Of a DNA stretch of 9,953 bases, positions 1 to 6,534 are shown one piece after another. Both the position numbers and the translations under genes were made by a program. Numbering within the stretch: the first letter of the stretch is position 1; the number at the start of each line of letters is the position of its first letter. Below the pieces are notes generated by a model, which worked only from the letters and a program-made list of their open reading frames with translations, was not told where the DNA came from and made no database searches. This stretch comes from Sphingomonadales bacterium. Lineage in GTDB: Bacteria > Pseudomonadota > Alphaproteobacteria > Sphingomonadales > Sphingomonadaceae. The stretch is from contig JAAFIT010000056.1 in the NCBI GenBank assembly GCA_013298745.1, forward strand, positions 1 to 9,953. Reading direction: 5' to 3'.

Positions 1-17
1 GCGCGGGGGCAGCAGCG

Positions 18-584
18 TTGGTGAAACAGCATGGCGCAGCGGTGTTCAAATTCACCGTCTACACCCTGCTGGTCATCAACGTCTGGCTGCTCATCCGCGT
101 TGCCGGCGAGGAACAGGTCTTCCCCTACAAGGCGGTCGATCAGGTCGGCTGGCTGTTGATCCTCAGCGTCTTCGAATGGGAAACCCGCAGCCCGGCTGCT
201 GATGGCCGGCGGCGCATTGTCGGCTGGCCGCTGGCGGTCGAATTGCTGGGCTATGCGTTCGCCGTTTTCGCGCTGGTCAATTACTGGATCGACCGCATCT
301 GGCTCGATGTCGTCAATTCGATCGTCTGGCTGGCGATTTCGGCGACGATCTGGCGTGATATTCTGGCACCCGTTGCGATTGGGTCGCCAGCACATCGGCA
401 GCGCAACGCCATCAAGCTGCTGCTCTACACCGCCACCTTTGTCTGCGCGGTGCTGTGGGGCATTGAAGGCGCCCTGCTCGATTTTTACGACGCGGCGCTG
501 TGGATCCTGTGCTTCTTCGCCATCGAGATGAACCTGCTGCGCTTTGTCGTGCCGGTCCGCCAGCGCGCGGCATCATCACGCTAA
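18..584 (+). CDS. Hypothetical multi-pass inner-membrane protein
   Basis: I do not recognise this protein and assign no function. The 188-residue product has about five hydrophobic stretches: residues about 9-29, 42-52 (short), 72-92, 96-113 and 132-178, the last probably two helices. It has no signal peptide, no cysteine cluster and no catalytic motif that I can see, so it is probably an integral inner-membrane protein. The start is uncertain. TTG at 18 has a GGGGG stretch (5-9) eight bases upstream, and GTG at 21 is an alternative. The frame stays open to the left edge of the window, so the true start may lie outside. It ends four bases before the promoter-like -35 box of the GIN-domain gene, and no terminator is visible between them. 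Confidence 0.6.
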   Translation: MVKQHGAAVFKFTVYTLLVINVWLLIRVAGEEQVFPYKAVDQVGWLLILSVFEWETRSPAADGRRRIVGWPLAVELLGYAFAVFALVNYWIDRIWLDVVNSIVWLAISATIWRDILAPVAIGSPAHRQRNAIKLLLYTATFVCAVLWGIEGALLDFYDAALWILCFFAIEMNLLRFVVPVRQRAASSR

Positions 585-587
585 AGC

Positions 588-629
588 TTGCCAGCGATTT
601 CGCTTCGTGTATTATTCAAACAATACACG
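588..629 (+). promoter_or_regulatory. Promoter with operator-like palindrome over the -10 box
   Basis: TTGCCA (588-593) and TATTAT (610-615), 16 bp apart, resemble a sigma-70 promoter for the gene starting at 645. The -10 box sits inside a perfect dyad: CGTGTATT (606-613) and its exact reverse complement AATACACG (622-629), separated by 8 bases. A dyad on the -10 region is the usual arrangement for repression by a dimeric regulator. GntR/YtrA-type repressors come to mind for a GTGTATT dyad, but that is a guess and no regulator gene is in the window. If transcription started further upstream, the same bases could form an RNA hairpin just before the ribosome binding site. Confidence 0.5.
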
Positions 630-644
630 AAAGGATCGCAACCC

Positions 645-1340
645 ATGTTCGCACGCTTCTCGTTCGCTCTTCTCGCCGCCACCTCCCTTGCCACGGGCGC
701 ACTCGCCGCACCTGCAGAACGGCGCTTTCCGGTCACGGGCTTCGAAAAGGTCTCGGCCTCGGGGTCGGAAAACATCACCATCACGACCGGCAAGGCGGCA
801 TCGGTTGTTGCCACCGGCCCGCAGGAGCGGCTCGACAATCTCGACATCCGGGTCGATGGCAGCACGCTCAGGATCGATCACAAGAAGAACAGCAACTGGA
901 ACTGGGGCAGCGGCGATCAGGTGCAGATCACGATCACGATGCCGGCGCTGACCGGGCTTCACGCCAGCGGCTCGGGTGATATTCTGGCGGACAGTGGCAG
1001 CGGCCCGGCGTTTGAAGGCAGCCTGTCAGGCTCCGGCAATCTGAAGATCGGCCGCATCACCAGCCCGCAAGTCACGCTGCGGACTTCGGGCTCGGGCGAC
1101 ATCATGGCCGCGGGCCAGTGCACCAATGCCAAGGTGTCGATTTCGGGAAGCGGCGACATGATGCTCGCAGGCCTCGCCTGCACCAACGTCGATATCGCCA
1201 TTTCGGGGTCGGGTGATGTCGCCGCGCACGCGACGGGCGATGCCAATATCCGGATCTCCGGTTCGGGCGATGTGAAGATCACCGGCGGGGCCCGCTGCAC
1301 ATCGCGCACATCGGGCAGCGGCGACGTGGCGTGCAGCTGA
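645..1340 (+). CDS. Exported GIN-domain (DUF2807) beta-repeat protein
   Basis: A 231-residue protein with a Sec-type signal peptide (about residues 1-21, likely cut at ALA|AP), so it is probably periplasmic or surface-exposed. The mature part is a head GIN domain (putative auto-transporter adhesin head, DUF2807). An SGSGD/N motif recurs near residues 108, 128, 148, 167, 187, 205 and 223, about 18-20 residues apart, as expected for turns of a right-handed beta-solenoid. Cysteines 159, 179 and 218 fall at the same place in their repeats, and C230 lies near the C-terminus. I chose ATG 645 rather than upstream codons because it begins the signal peptide exactly and has AAGGA (631-635) about nine bases ahead. 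The molecular role of the family is poorly defined; cell-envelope or adhesion functions are suggested. It is probably transcribed alone from the adjacent operator-bearing promoter. Confidence 0.88.
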   Translation: MFARFSFALLAATSLATGALAAPAERRFPVTGFEKVSASGSENITITTGKAASVVATGPQERLDNLDIRVDGSTLRIDHKKNSNWNWGSGDQVQITITMPALTGLHASGSGDILADSGSGPAFEGSLSGSGNLKIGRITSPQVTLRTSGSGDIMAAGQCTNAKVSISGSGDMMLAGLACTNVDIAISGSGDVAAHATGDANIRISGSGDVKITGGARCTSRTSGSGDVACS

Positions 1341-1344
1341 GCCG

Positions 1345-1923
1345 CTACCAGACCCTCACGACAGCATCATAATCCGGGCGCGGCCGTTCCTCGAGCGGCC
1401 GCATCTGGGTGCCGATGAAGACATAGCCGGCGACACGTTCGCCCGTTTCGGCTACGGCGGCGAGAACGCCCGGCGAATAGGCTGGCCAGCCGGTCAACCA
1501 GTTGGCGACAAAGCCCTGGGCGTGTGCGGCAACGCACAACAGCCCGCATGTTGCCCCGACCGAAAGCAATTGCTCCCATTCGGAGATGTGACTGGCGGGA
1601 TTGGTCCGCGCCAGCACGATAACCAAGCACGGCGCCTGCAGCGCAAAGCCGCGGATGGCATCGGTTTCCAAGCGGCCAGCCTCGGGCTTTTCCGCCAGCA
1701 GCGCCGCCACCATCGCGTCAGACAGCGCCTGGCGACGGTCGTCCTCCACCACGACAAAGCGCCATGGCGCCAGCTTGCCATGATCGGGAACGCGCATCGC
1801 CGCGGAAAGGATTGTCTTCAGTGTCGCCGCATCGGGGCCGGGCGCTGTCATGTCGCGCGCCTTGCCGGAGCGACGGGTCGCCAGCAGCGTCGCCGGCGAG
1901 GTGAGATCGTTGAAACTGTCCAT
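1345..1923 (-). CDS. YdjA-like nitroreductase family protein (FMN-dependent)
   Basis: The 192-residue length matches the small single-domain nitroreductases typified by E. coli YdjA (183 aa), which bind FMN as dimers and reduce nitro compounds or quinones with NAD(P)H in the cytoplasm. Recognisable features are the N-terminal RRS (residues 17-19, FMN phosphate contact in the family), a PDHGKLAPWRF block (46-56) that closely parallels the YdjA PDH..QPW.F block, a Trp-Glu pair at 115-116, the small-residue helix SVGATCGLL (121-129), and a late FIGT turn (169-172). The natural substrate is unknown. The start is ATG at 1923. The frame stays open further upstream to 2046, but that extension crosses the promoter of the divergent transporter gene and does not resemble the family. 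The Shine-Dalgarno match is weak. It converges on the GIN-domain gene with a 4-bp gap. Confidence 0.85.
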   Translation of the reverse strand: MDSFNDLTSPATLLATRRSGKARDMTAPGPDAATLKTILSAAMRVPDHGKLAPWRFVVVEDDRRQALSDAMVAALLAEKPEAGRLETDAIRGFALQAPCLVIVLARTNPASHISEWEQLLSVGATCGLLCVAAHAQGFVANWLTGWPAYSPGVLAAVAETGERVAGYVFIGTQMRPLEERPRPDYDAVVRVW

Positions 1924-1966
1924 GGTCTCGGCATAGCGCCGGCATCCGCTTTGCGCCACTGGGCCT

Positions 1967-2008
1967 TTGCCTATCGCCCGGCACGCCGCTAGGGTGGCGC
2001 GACTAGCG
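1967..2008 (+). promoter_or_regulatory. Predicted sigma-70 promoter of the peptide-transport operon
   Basis: TTGCCT (1967-1972) and TAGGGT (1990-1995) are exactly 17 bp apart, in the gap between two divergent genes. This would give a short leader of roughly 20 bases before the TTG start at 2025. A 6-bp inverted repeat, CGCTAG (1987-1992) and CTAGCG (2003-2008), overlaps the -10 box and the predicted start point. It could be an operator, but it is short enough to be chance. I found no convincing promoter for the divergent nitroreductase gene on the other strand. Confidence 0.45.
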
Positions 2009-2010
2009 TT

Positions 2011-2016
2011 GGGGAG
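2011..2016 (+). promoter_or_regulatory. Ribosome binding site that supports the TTG start at 2025
   Basis: GGGGAG lies eight bases before TTG 2025. This supports the TTG as a real start, since no ATG or GTG is better placed before the conserved ExxER region of the transporter. Confidence 0.55.
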
Positions 2017-2024
2017 TTGGGATT

Positions 2025-3788
2025 TTGGCCGAAGCTGCGGTTGCACCGGTTATCGATACACGTCCGCAGTGGTTCGGCCATCCGGCCCAGCTGGCCCGGC
2101 TTTTCACCACCGAAGCCATGGAGCGCTTTGGCTATTACGGCATGCGGGCGCTTTTGACGCTCTACCTTGCCGATCATTTCCTGTTCAATGATTCGACGAC
2201 AACCAGCCTTTATGGCGGCTTTACCGCGCTGGTTTATCTGACGCCGCTGGTCGGCGGCCTGCTTGCCGACCGCTATCTCGGCTCCAAACGCTCGGTGAAG
2301 TTCGGCGCCATCGTCATGGCGATCGGCTATTTCATCCTGTGTTTTGGCGGCGAAGCGGCCAAGCCCTATGCGATGATCGAAGGCAGCCGCTACGAAGTCG
2401 TGATCGACAAGACCAACGGCAGCAAGCAGCAATATGTCGAGGACAGCGCCCAGCGCCTCGCGATCAAGGGCAATGACGACGGCAGTGTATCGCTGCTCGC
2501 GCCCGATGGCAGCGTTGCCCGTTCGGTTCCAAAGGGCGGCTTTGTCGCCGGCGGTGACCGCGATCCGTTCTTCACCATGGTCATGCTGATCGGCCTGTCG
2601 GCGGTGACCATCGGCAACGGCTTCTTCAAGCCGAATATCTCGACGATGGTCGGCTCGCTCTACAGCCAGGGCGACCAGCGCCGCGATGCCGGCTTCACCA
2701 TTTTCTACATGGGCATCAACCTCGGCTCATTGGGGTCACAATTGGCATGTCCGTTCCTTGCTGATCGCTATGGCTGGTGGGCAGGCTTCCTTCTCGCGGC
2801 TATCGGCATGACGATCAGCTGGGCGCTGATCCAGTTCGCCGGCCCCAAGCTCGCCGGCTATGGCGAGCCGCCGGCACAGGACGGCAAGGACAAATCACTG
2901 CTGATCTACGCCGGCGCAATCCTCGCGGTGCCGCTGGTCTGGTTCCTGTTCAGCAATCTGATGAACGCGCCGCCGCCGGTCGCCGGGCAAGGCATCATGG
3001 GCTATATCCAGGGCCTGCCGATCCTGGGTCGCGCGCTGTTCTCCACCTTCCTGATCGCCGTCATCGCCATCCCGATCTGGTCGTGGCGAGTCGGCACCAA
3101 GGCCGAATTCGAGATGATGCTGGCGGCGATCGTGCTGATTGTCTTCAACGTGGTGTTCTGGACGCTATTCGAACAGGCCGGTTCGTCGCTGACGCTGTTC
3201 GCTGACCGCAACACCAATCTTTCGGTGTTCGGGCTGTTCAACATTTCCGCGGGGCAAACACAGTTCTTCAATGCCTTCTTCATCGTCGCGCTGGCGCCGG
3301 TGTTCAGCAAGCTGTGGACGACATTGGGCAAGCGCGGCATGGAGCCGGGCATTCCCGTCAAATTCGGCATCGCGCTGATCGGCGTCGGTGCCGGCTTCCT
3401 GTTCCTCGTCTGGGGGACGCAGTTTGCCGACGAGAATTATCGCGTTGGCCTGTGGTGGCTCGCCGGGCTCTATCTCATCCATTCGATGGCCGAGCTGTGC
3501 ATCTCGCCGGTCGGGCTCAGCATGATCACCAAGCTGTCGATCGCGCGCATCGTCGGCATGATGATGGGCGTGTGGTTCCTGTCGATCAGCTGCGCGCAAT
3601 ATGTGGCAGGCGTGGTGGCGCAGGTGGCGAGCGTCGAGACCGTCGGCGGCCAGGTCACCAACCCGCGTGTCAGCCTCGAAACCTATGCCGGGGTGTTTCA
3701 GACGATCGGCCTTGTCGCGGTCGTGATCGGGGTCGTGCTGCTTGGCGTTTCACCGCTGATCAAGCGCTGGATGCACGGGGTACAATGA
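2025..3788 (+). CDS. POT/PTR-family proton-dependent oligopeptide symporter
   Basis: A 587-residue inner-membrane carrier of the POT (PTR2) branch of the major facilitator superfamily, which takes up di- and tripeptides with protons. Hallmarks are the ExxER motif in TM1 (E30, E33, R34, followed by FGYYG), the ADRYLGSKRSV loop after TM2 (81-91, MFS motif A), the PTR2 signature FYMGINLGSLG (227-237), FWTLFEQAG around TM7 (378-386) with E383, and ELCISPVGLSM (490-500) around TM10. About 70 residues (111-180) between TM3 and TM4 form a polar insertion predicted to face the periplasm; canonical POT proteins have a short loop there. Translation appears to begin at TTG 2025. It is the first gene of an operon: its TGA overlaps the ATG of the amidohydrolase gene (ATGA). 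The exact peptide specificity cannot be read. Confidence 0.92.
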   Translation: MAEAAVAPVIDTRPQWFGHPAQLARLFTTEAMERFGYYGMRALLTLYLADHFLFNDSTTTSLYGGFTALVYLTPLVGGLLADRYLGSKRSVKFGAIVMAIGYFILCFGGEAAKPYAMIEGSRYEVVIDKTNGSKQQYVEDSAQRLAIKGNDDGSVSLLAPDGSVARSVPKGGFVAGGDRDPFFTMVMLIGLSAVTIGNGFFKPNISTMVGSLYSQGDQRRDAGFTIFYMGINLGSLGSQLACPFLADRYGWWAGFLLAAIGMTISWALIQFAGPKLAGYGEPPAQDGKDKSLLIYAGAILAVPLVWFLFSNLMNAPPPVAGQGIMGYIQGLPILGRALFSTFLIAVIAIPIWSWRVGTKAEFEMMLAAIVLIVFNVVFWTLFEQAGSSLTLFADRNTNLSVFGLFNISAGQTQFFNAFFIVALAPVFSKLWTTLGKRGMEPGIPVKFGIALIGVGAGFLFLVWGTQFADENYRVGLWWLAGLYLIHSMAELCISPVGLSMITKLSIARIVGMMMGVWFLSISCAQYVAGVVAQVASVETVGGQVTNPRVSLETYAGVFQTIGLVAVVIGVVLLGVSPLIKRWMHGVQ

Positions 3789-5218
3789 TGCAGCGCCTGC
3801 CTCTGGTCGCACAGTCTCTGGTTGTGCTGGCATTGCTCGCCGGCTGCACCGCCAAGGCACCACCACCGCAAAGCGCCGGTGCCAAGCCGGTCGAGGTCGT
3901 CCGCATTCCGTCTGACCCCTATCCTTCGACATATCGGCCCTATCCAGGTGTCACCACGGTGATCCGGAACGCCATCGTCTTCGATGGCACCGGGCGCAAG
4001 TTCGCGCCGGGCGCGGTGCGGCTCGAAGACGGCAAGATCGCCGAAATCGGCGCCACGGTCAGTGTCCCTGCCGGTGCCACCGTCATCGACGCCGAGGGCA
4101 AATATGTGACGCCGGGCATCATCGACATCCACAGCCATCTCGGCAATTACCCCAGCCCGGGCGTCGAGGCGCTGTCGGACGGCAATGAAGCCACCAGCCC
4201 GGCCCGACCCGAAGTCTGGGCCGAACATTCGGTGTGGCCGCAGGATGCCGGCTTTTCGCGCGCGCTCGCCGGCGGCGTTACCGCTCTGCATGTCCTGCCC
4301 GGCTCCGCCAATCTGTTTGGTGGCCGCGGCACGACGCTGAAGCCGGTGTATGGCCGCAGTGTTCAGGACATGAAATTTCCGGGCGCGCCCTATAGCCTCA
4401 AGATGGCATGCGGCGAAAATCCCAAGCGCGTCTATGGCAGTCGCAACCAGATGCCGCAGACGCGGATGGGCAACATCGCCTATGCCCGGCAGACCTGGTC
4501 CGACGCCACCAACTACAAGCGCCGATGGGATGATTACACCCGCCGCGCCAAGGCCGGTACTGCCAGGCCCAGCGATGCGCCGCGCCGCGAGCTGGCAAAT
4601 GATACGCTGATGGGCGTGCTCAATGGCGATATTCTGGTCGAGAACCACTGCTATCGCGCCGATGAAATGACCAACATGATCGGCATGGCGCGCGAGTTCG
4701 GCTACAAGATCACCGCCTTTCACCATGCTGTCGAAAGCTACAAGGTCGCCGATCTGCTGAAGGCCGAAGGCATTTGCAGCGCGATGTGGGCCGATTGGTA
4801 TGGCTTCAAGATGGAAAGCTATGACGGCATCCGCGAGAATATCGCGCTCGTCGACAATGCCGGCGCCTGCGCCATTGTTCATTCCGACGATGCCAATGGC
4901 ATCCAGCGCCTGAACCAGGAAGCCGCCAAGGCAATGGCCGCCGGCAATCGCATGGGGATGGGCATCACCCCGGAACATGCCTTCACCTGGCTATCGCTCA
5001 ACCCTGCCAAGGGACTGGGCATCGACAAGCGGACCGGCAGCCTTGAACCGGGCAAGGCCGCCGACGTCGTGCTGTGGAATGCCAATCCCTTCTCGGTCTA
5101 CGCCCGGCCGGAAAAGGTCTGGATCGATGGCGCCGTGCTTTATGACTGGGCCGATGCGAGACGCCGGCCGACCGCCGATTTCGAACTGGGCCAACAAGGT
5201 TCGGGAGACACGAAGTGA
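3785..5218 (+). CDS. Amidohydrolase lipoprotein with intact metal site (imidazolonepropionase/prolidase-like)
   Basis: A 477-residue metal-dependent hydrolase of the amidohydrolase superfamily (COG1228-like). The N-terminus is a lipoprotein signal ending in the lipobox LAGC (C21), so the enzyme should be lipid-anchored outside the inner membrane. Visible active-site elements are the HxH pair H116/H118 in DIHSHLG, a conserved Lys-containing stretch SLKMACGEN (204-212, K206 possibly the bridging lysine), H288 in VENHC, H313/H314 in AFHHAVES, and D368 in IVHSDD. A C-terminal beta-sandwich segment ends the fold (GKAADVVLWNANP, 423-435). Some exported relatives cleave Xaa-Pro or Xaa-Arg/Lys dipeptides, which fits the upstream peptide transporter, but the substrate is inferred. 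ATG 3785 overlaps the transporter stop; ATG 3788 is equally possible and sits seven bases after GGGG (3777-3780). The 3' end overlaps the next gene at GTGA. Confidence 0.88.
   Translation: MMQRLPLVAQSLVVLALLAGCTAKAPPPQSAGAKPVEVVRIPSDPYPSTYRPYPGVTTVIRNAIVFDGTGRKFAPGAVRLEDGKIAEIGATVSVPAGATVIDAEGKYVTPGIIDIHSHLGNYPSPGVEALSDGNEATSPARPEVWAEHSVWPQDAGFSRALAGGVTALHVLPGSANLFGGRGTTLKPVYGRSVQDMKFPGAPYSLKMACGENPKRVYGSRNQMPQTRMGNIAYARQTWSDATNYKRRWDDYTRRAKAGTARPSDAPRRELANDTLMGVLNGDILVENHCYRADEMTNMIGMAREFGYKITAFHHAVESYKVADLLKAEGICSAMWADWYGFKMESYDGIRENIALVDNAGACAIVHSDDANGIQRLNQEAAKAMAAGNRMGMGITPEHAFTWLSLNPAKGLGIDKRTGSLEPGKAADVVLWNANPFSVYARPEKVWIDGAVLYDWADARRRPTADFELGQQGSGDTK
5203..5207 (+). promoter_or_regulatory. 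Ribosome binding site for the GTG start at 5215
   Basis: GGGAG lies seven bases before GTG 5215, inside the end of the preceding coding region. It supports a GTG start overlapping the upstream TGA (GTGA), an arrangement that suggests translational coupling of the two amidohydrolase genes. Confidence 0.55.
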
Positions 5219-6519
5219 AGCGGCTGGCATTGGTTCTGGCAGCGATCGCGGCCCCGGCAGCGGCAGAAACCATCGCCATTACCGGCGGCACGGTGGCGAC
5301 CGCGGTTGGTGAGCAGGTGATCGAGAATGGCACCGTCATCATCCGCGATGGCCGGATCGCGGCGGTCGGCGCCGGCCTCGCCGTGCCTGCGGGCGCAACT
5401 GTTGTCGACGCCAGCGGCAAAGTGGTCACCCCGGGGCTCATTGCCGGCATGTCGACGCTCGGCATCGTCGAAGTCGAAGGCGTCCGCCAAACGTCCGATT
5501 CCGCGGCGCGCGGCTCGCCCTTTTCGGCGGCTATCGATGTGACTCCCGCCATCAATCCGGCATCACCGCCGATCGCCATTGACAGGCTGGGCGGCATCAC
5601 CCGCGCTGTCGTCGGGCCGGAACTGGCGAATGGCGTTTTTGCCGGACAGGGCGCCGTCATCAGCCTTGCCAATGTCGGCGCCGGCGGCAACGCCCTGATG
5701 CGTGGCCGCGCCTTTCAGTTTGCCGAGCTGGGCGAGGACGGCGCCCGCGCGGCGGGTGGCTCGCGCCCGGCCGCCTGGCTCGATTTGAAGAATGGCCTTG
5801 CCGAAGCGCAGCGCTTCGCGCGGAACCCGGCGGCGTTCGATTCCGGCCGCGACAAGGATTCGCTGGTCAAGCGGCTCGATGCAGAGGCGCTGGTGTCGGT
5901 GGTCGAAGGGCGCATGCCGCTCGTCGTTCACGTCGATCGCGCCAGCGACATTGTCGCCGTGCTGGGCCTGCGGACAGACTTCCCCAAGCTGCGGCTGGTG
6001 CTGATCGGGGCGCGTGAAGGCTGGCTGGTGGCCGACAAGATCGCCGCCGCGAAGGTGCCGGTCATCACGCTGTCGCTGTTCGATTTGCCCGACCGCTTCG
6101 AAACCATCGCCTCCACAAGGTCGAATGTCGGGCGGCTGACCGCGGCTGGCGTGACGGTCTGCTTCGGGCTGTTCGGCGGCGATTCGGGAACACAGGGTCG
6201 CAACCTGCCCTATTTTGCCGGCAATGCCGTTGCACAGGCGGCGGTGCCGGGCGGGGCTGGCCTGACCCGCGGCCAGGCGCTGGCGGCGATCACCCGCAAC
6301 CCGGCGCAAATCTTCGGGCTCGCCGATCTCGGCACGCTCGAAGTTGGCAAGCGCGGCGATGTGGTGATCTGGGATGGTGATCCGCTCGAGCTGACATCGG
6401 CTCCCAGCGCAGTGTTCATCGACGGGATCGCCCAGCCGATGCAATCACGCCAGACGCTGCTGCGCGATCGCTATCGCGACCTGACACGCGGCGACCTGCC
6501 GCTGCAATACAAACGCTGA
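5215..6519 (+). CDS. Exported amidohydrolase-family protein with degenerate metal site
   Basis: A 434-residue paralogue-like partner of the preceding protein. It has an N-terminal signal peptide (about residues 1-17, AAA|ET) without a lipobox, then the same beta-sandwich entry (VPAGATVVDASGKVVTPGLI, 57-76) and the same C-terminal segment (LEVGKRGDVVIWDGDP, 375-390). The catalytic barrel is altered. The HxH of the partner is replaced by M79-S-T81. H239 is kept in VVHVDRASD. The second His ligand position aligns with I264/G265. The Asp region reads FGLFGGDSG (317-325), leaving at most D323. The protein probably cannot hold a normal binuclear metal centre. It may be a structural or regulatory subunit of the upstream enzyme, or have a different chemistry. 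Its length and uninterrupted frame argue against a pseudogene. The start is GTG 5215, with an overlapping upstream stop. Confidence 0.85.
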   Translation: MKRLALVLAAIAAPAAAETIAITGGTVATAVGEQVIENGTVIIRDGRIAAVGAGLAVPAGATVVDASGKVVTPGLIAGMSTLGIVEVEGVRQTSDSAARGSPFSAAIDVTPAINPASPPIAIDRLGGITRAVVGPELANGVFAGQGAVISLANVGAGGNALMRGRAFQFAELGEDGARAAGGSRPAAWLDLKNGLAEAQRFARNPAAFDSGRDKDSLVKRLDAEALVSVVEGRMPLVVHVDRASDIVAVLGLRTDFPKLRLVLIGAREGWLVADKIAAAKVPVITLSLFDLPDRFETIASTRSNVGRLTAAGVTVCFGLFGGDSGTQGRNLPYFAGNAVAQAAVPGGAGLTRGQALAAITRNPAQIFGLADLGTLEVGKRGDVVIWDGDPLELTSAPSAVFIDGIAQPMQSRQTLLRDRYRDLTRGDLPLQYKR

Positions 6520-6534
6520 GGGGGAGACGGGGGC

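Noticed and set aside
1380..1402. GCGGCCG/CGGCCGC hairpin near the end of the nitroreductase gene
   Set aside because: It is inside the coding sequence (EERPRP region), and has no T-tract on either strand, so it is not called a terminator.
1924..2046. N-terminal extension of the nitroreductase to position 2046 on the minus strand
   Set aside because: The extra residues do not look like the family and would overlap the transporter promoter and start. ATG 1923 gives the usual family length.
3314..3784. Upstream extension of the amidohydrolase frame into the transporter gene
   Set aside because: This part is out of frame with the transporter, is Arg-rich, and precedes a clear lipoprotein signal that marks the real start at 3785 or 3788.
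3698..4978. Long open frame on the minus strand (426 codons) opposite the first amidohydrolase
   Set aside because: It lies entirely opposite the transporter end and a clearly recognised enzyme, and its Arg/Ala/Gly/His-rich composition is typical of antisense frames in GC-rich DNA.
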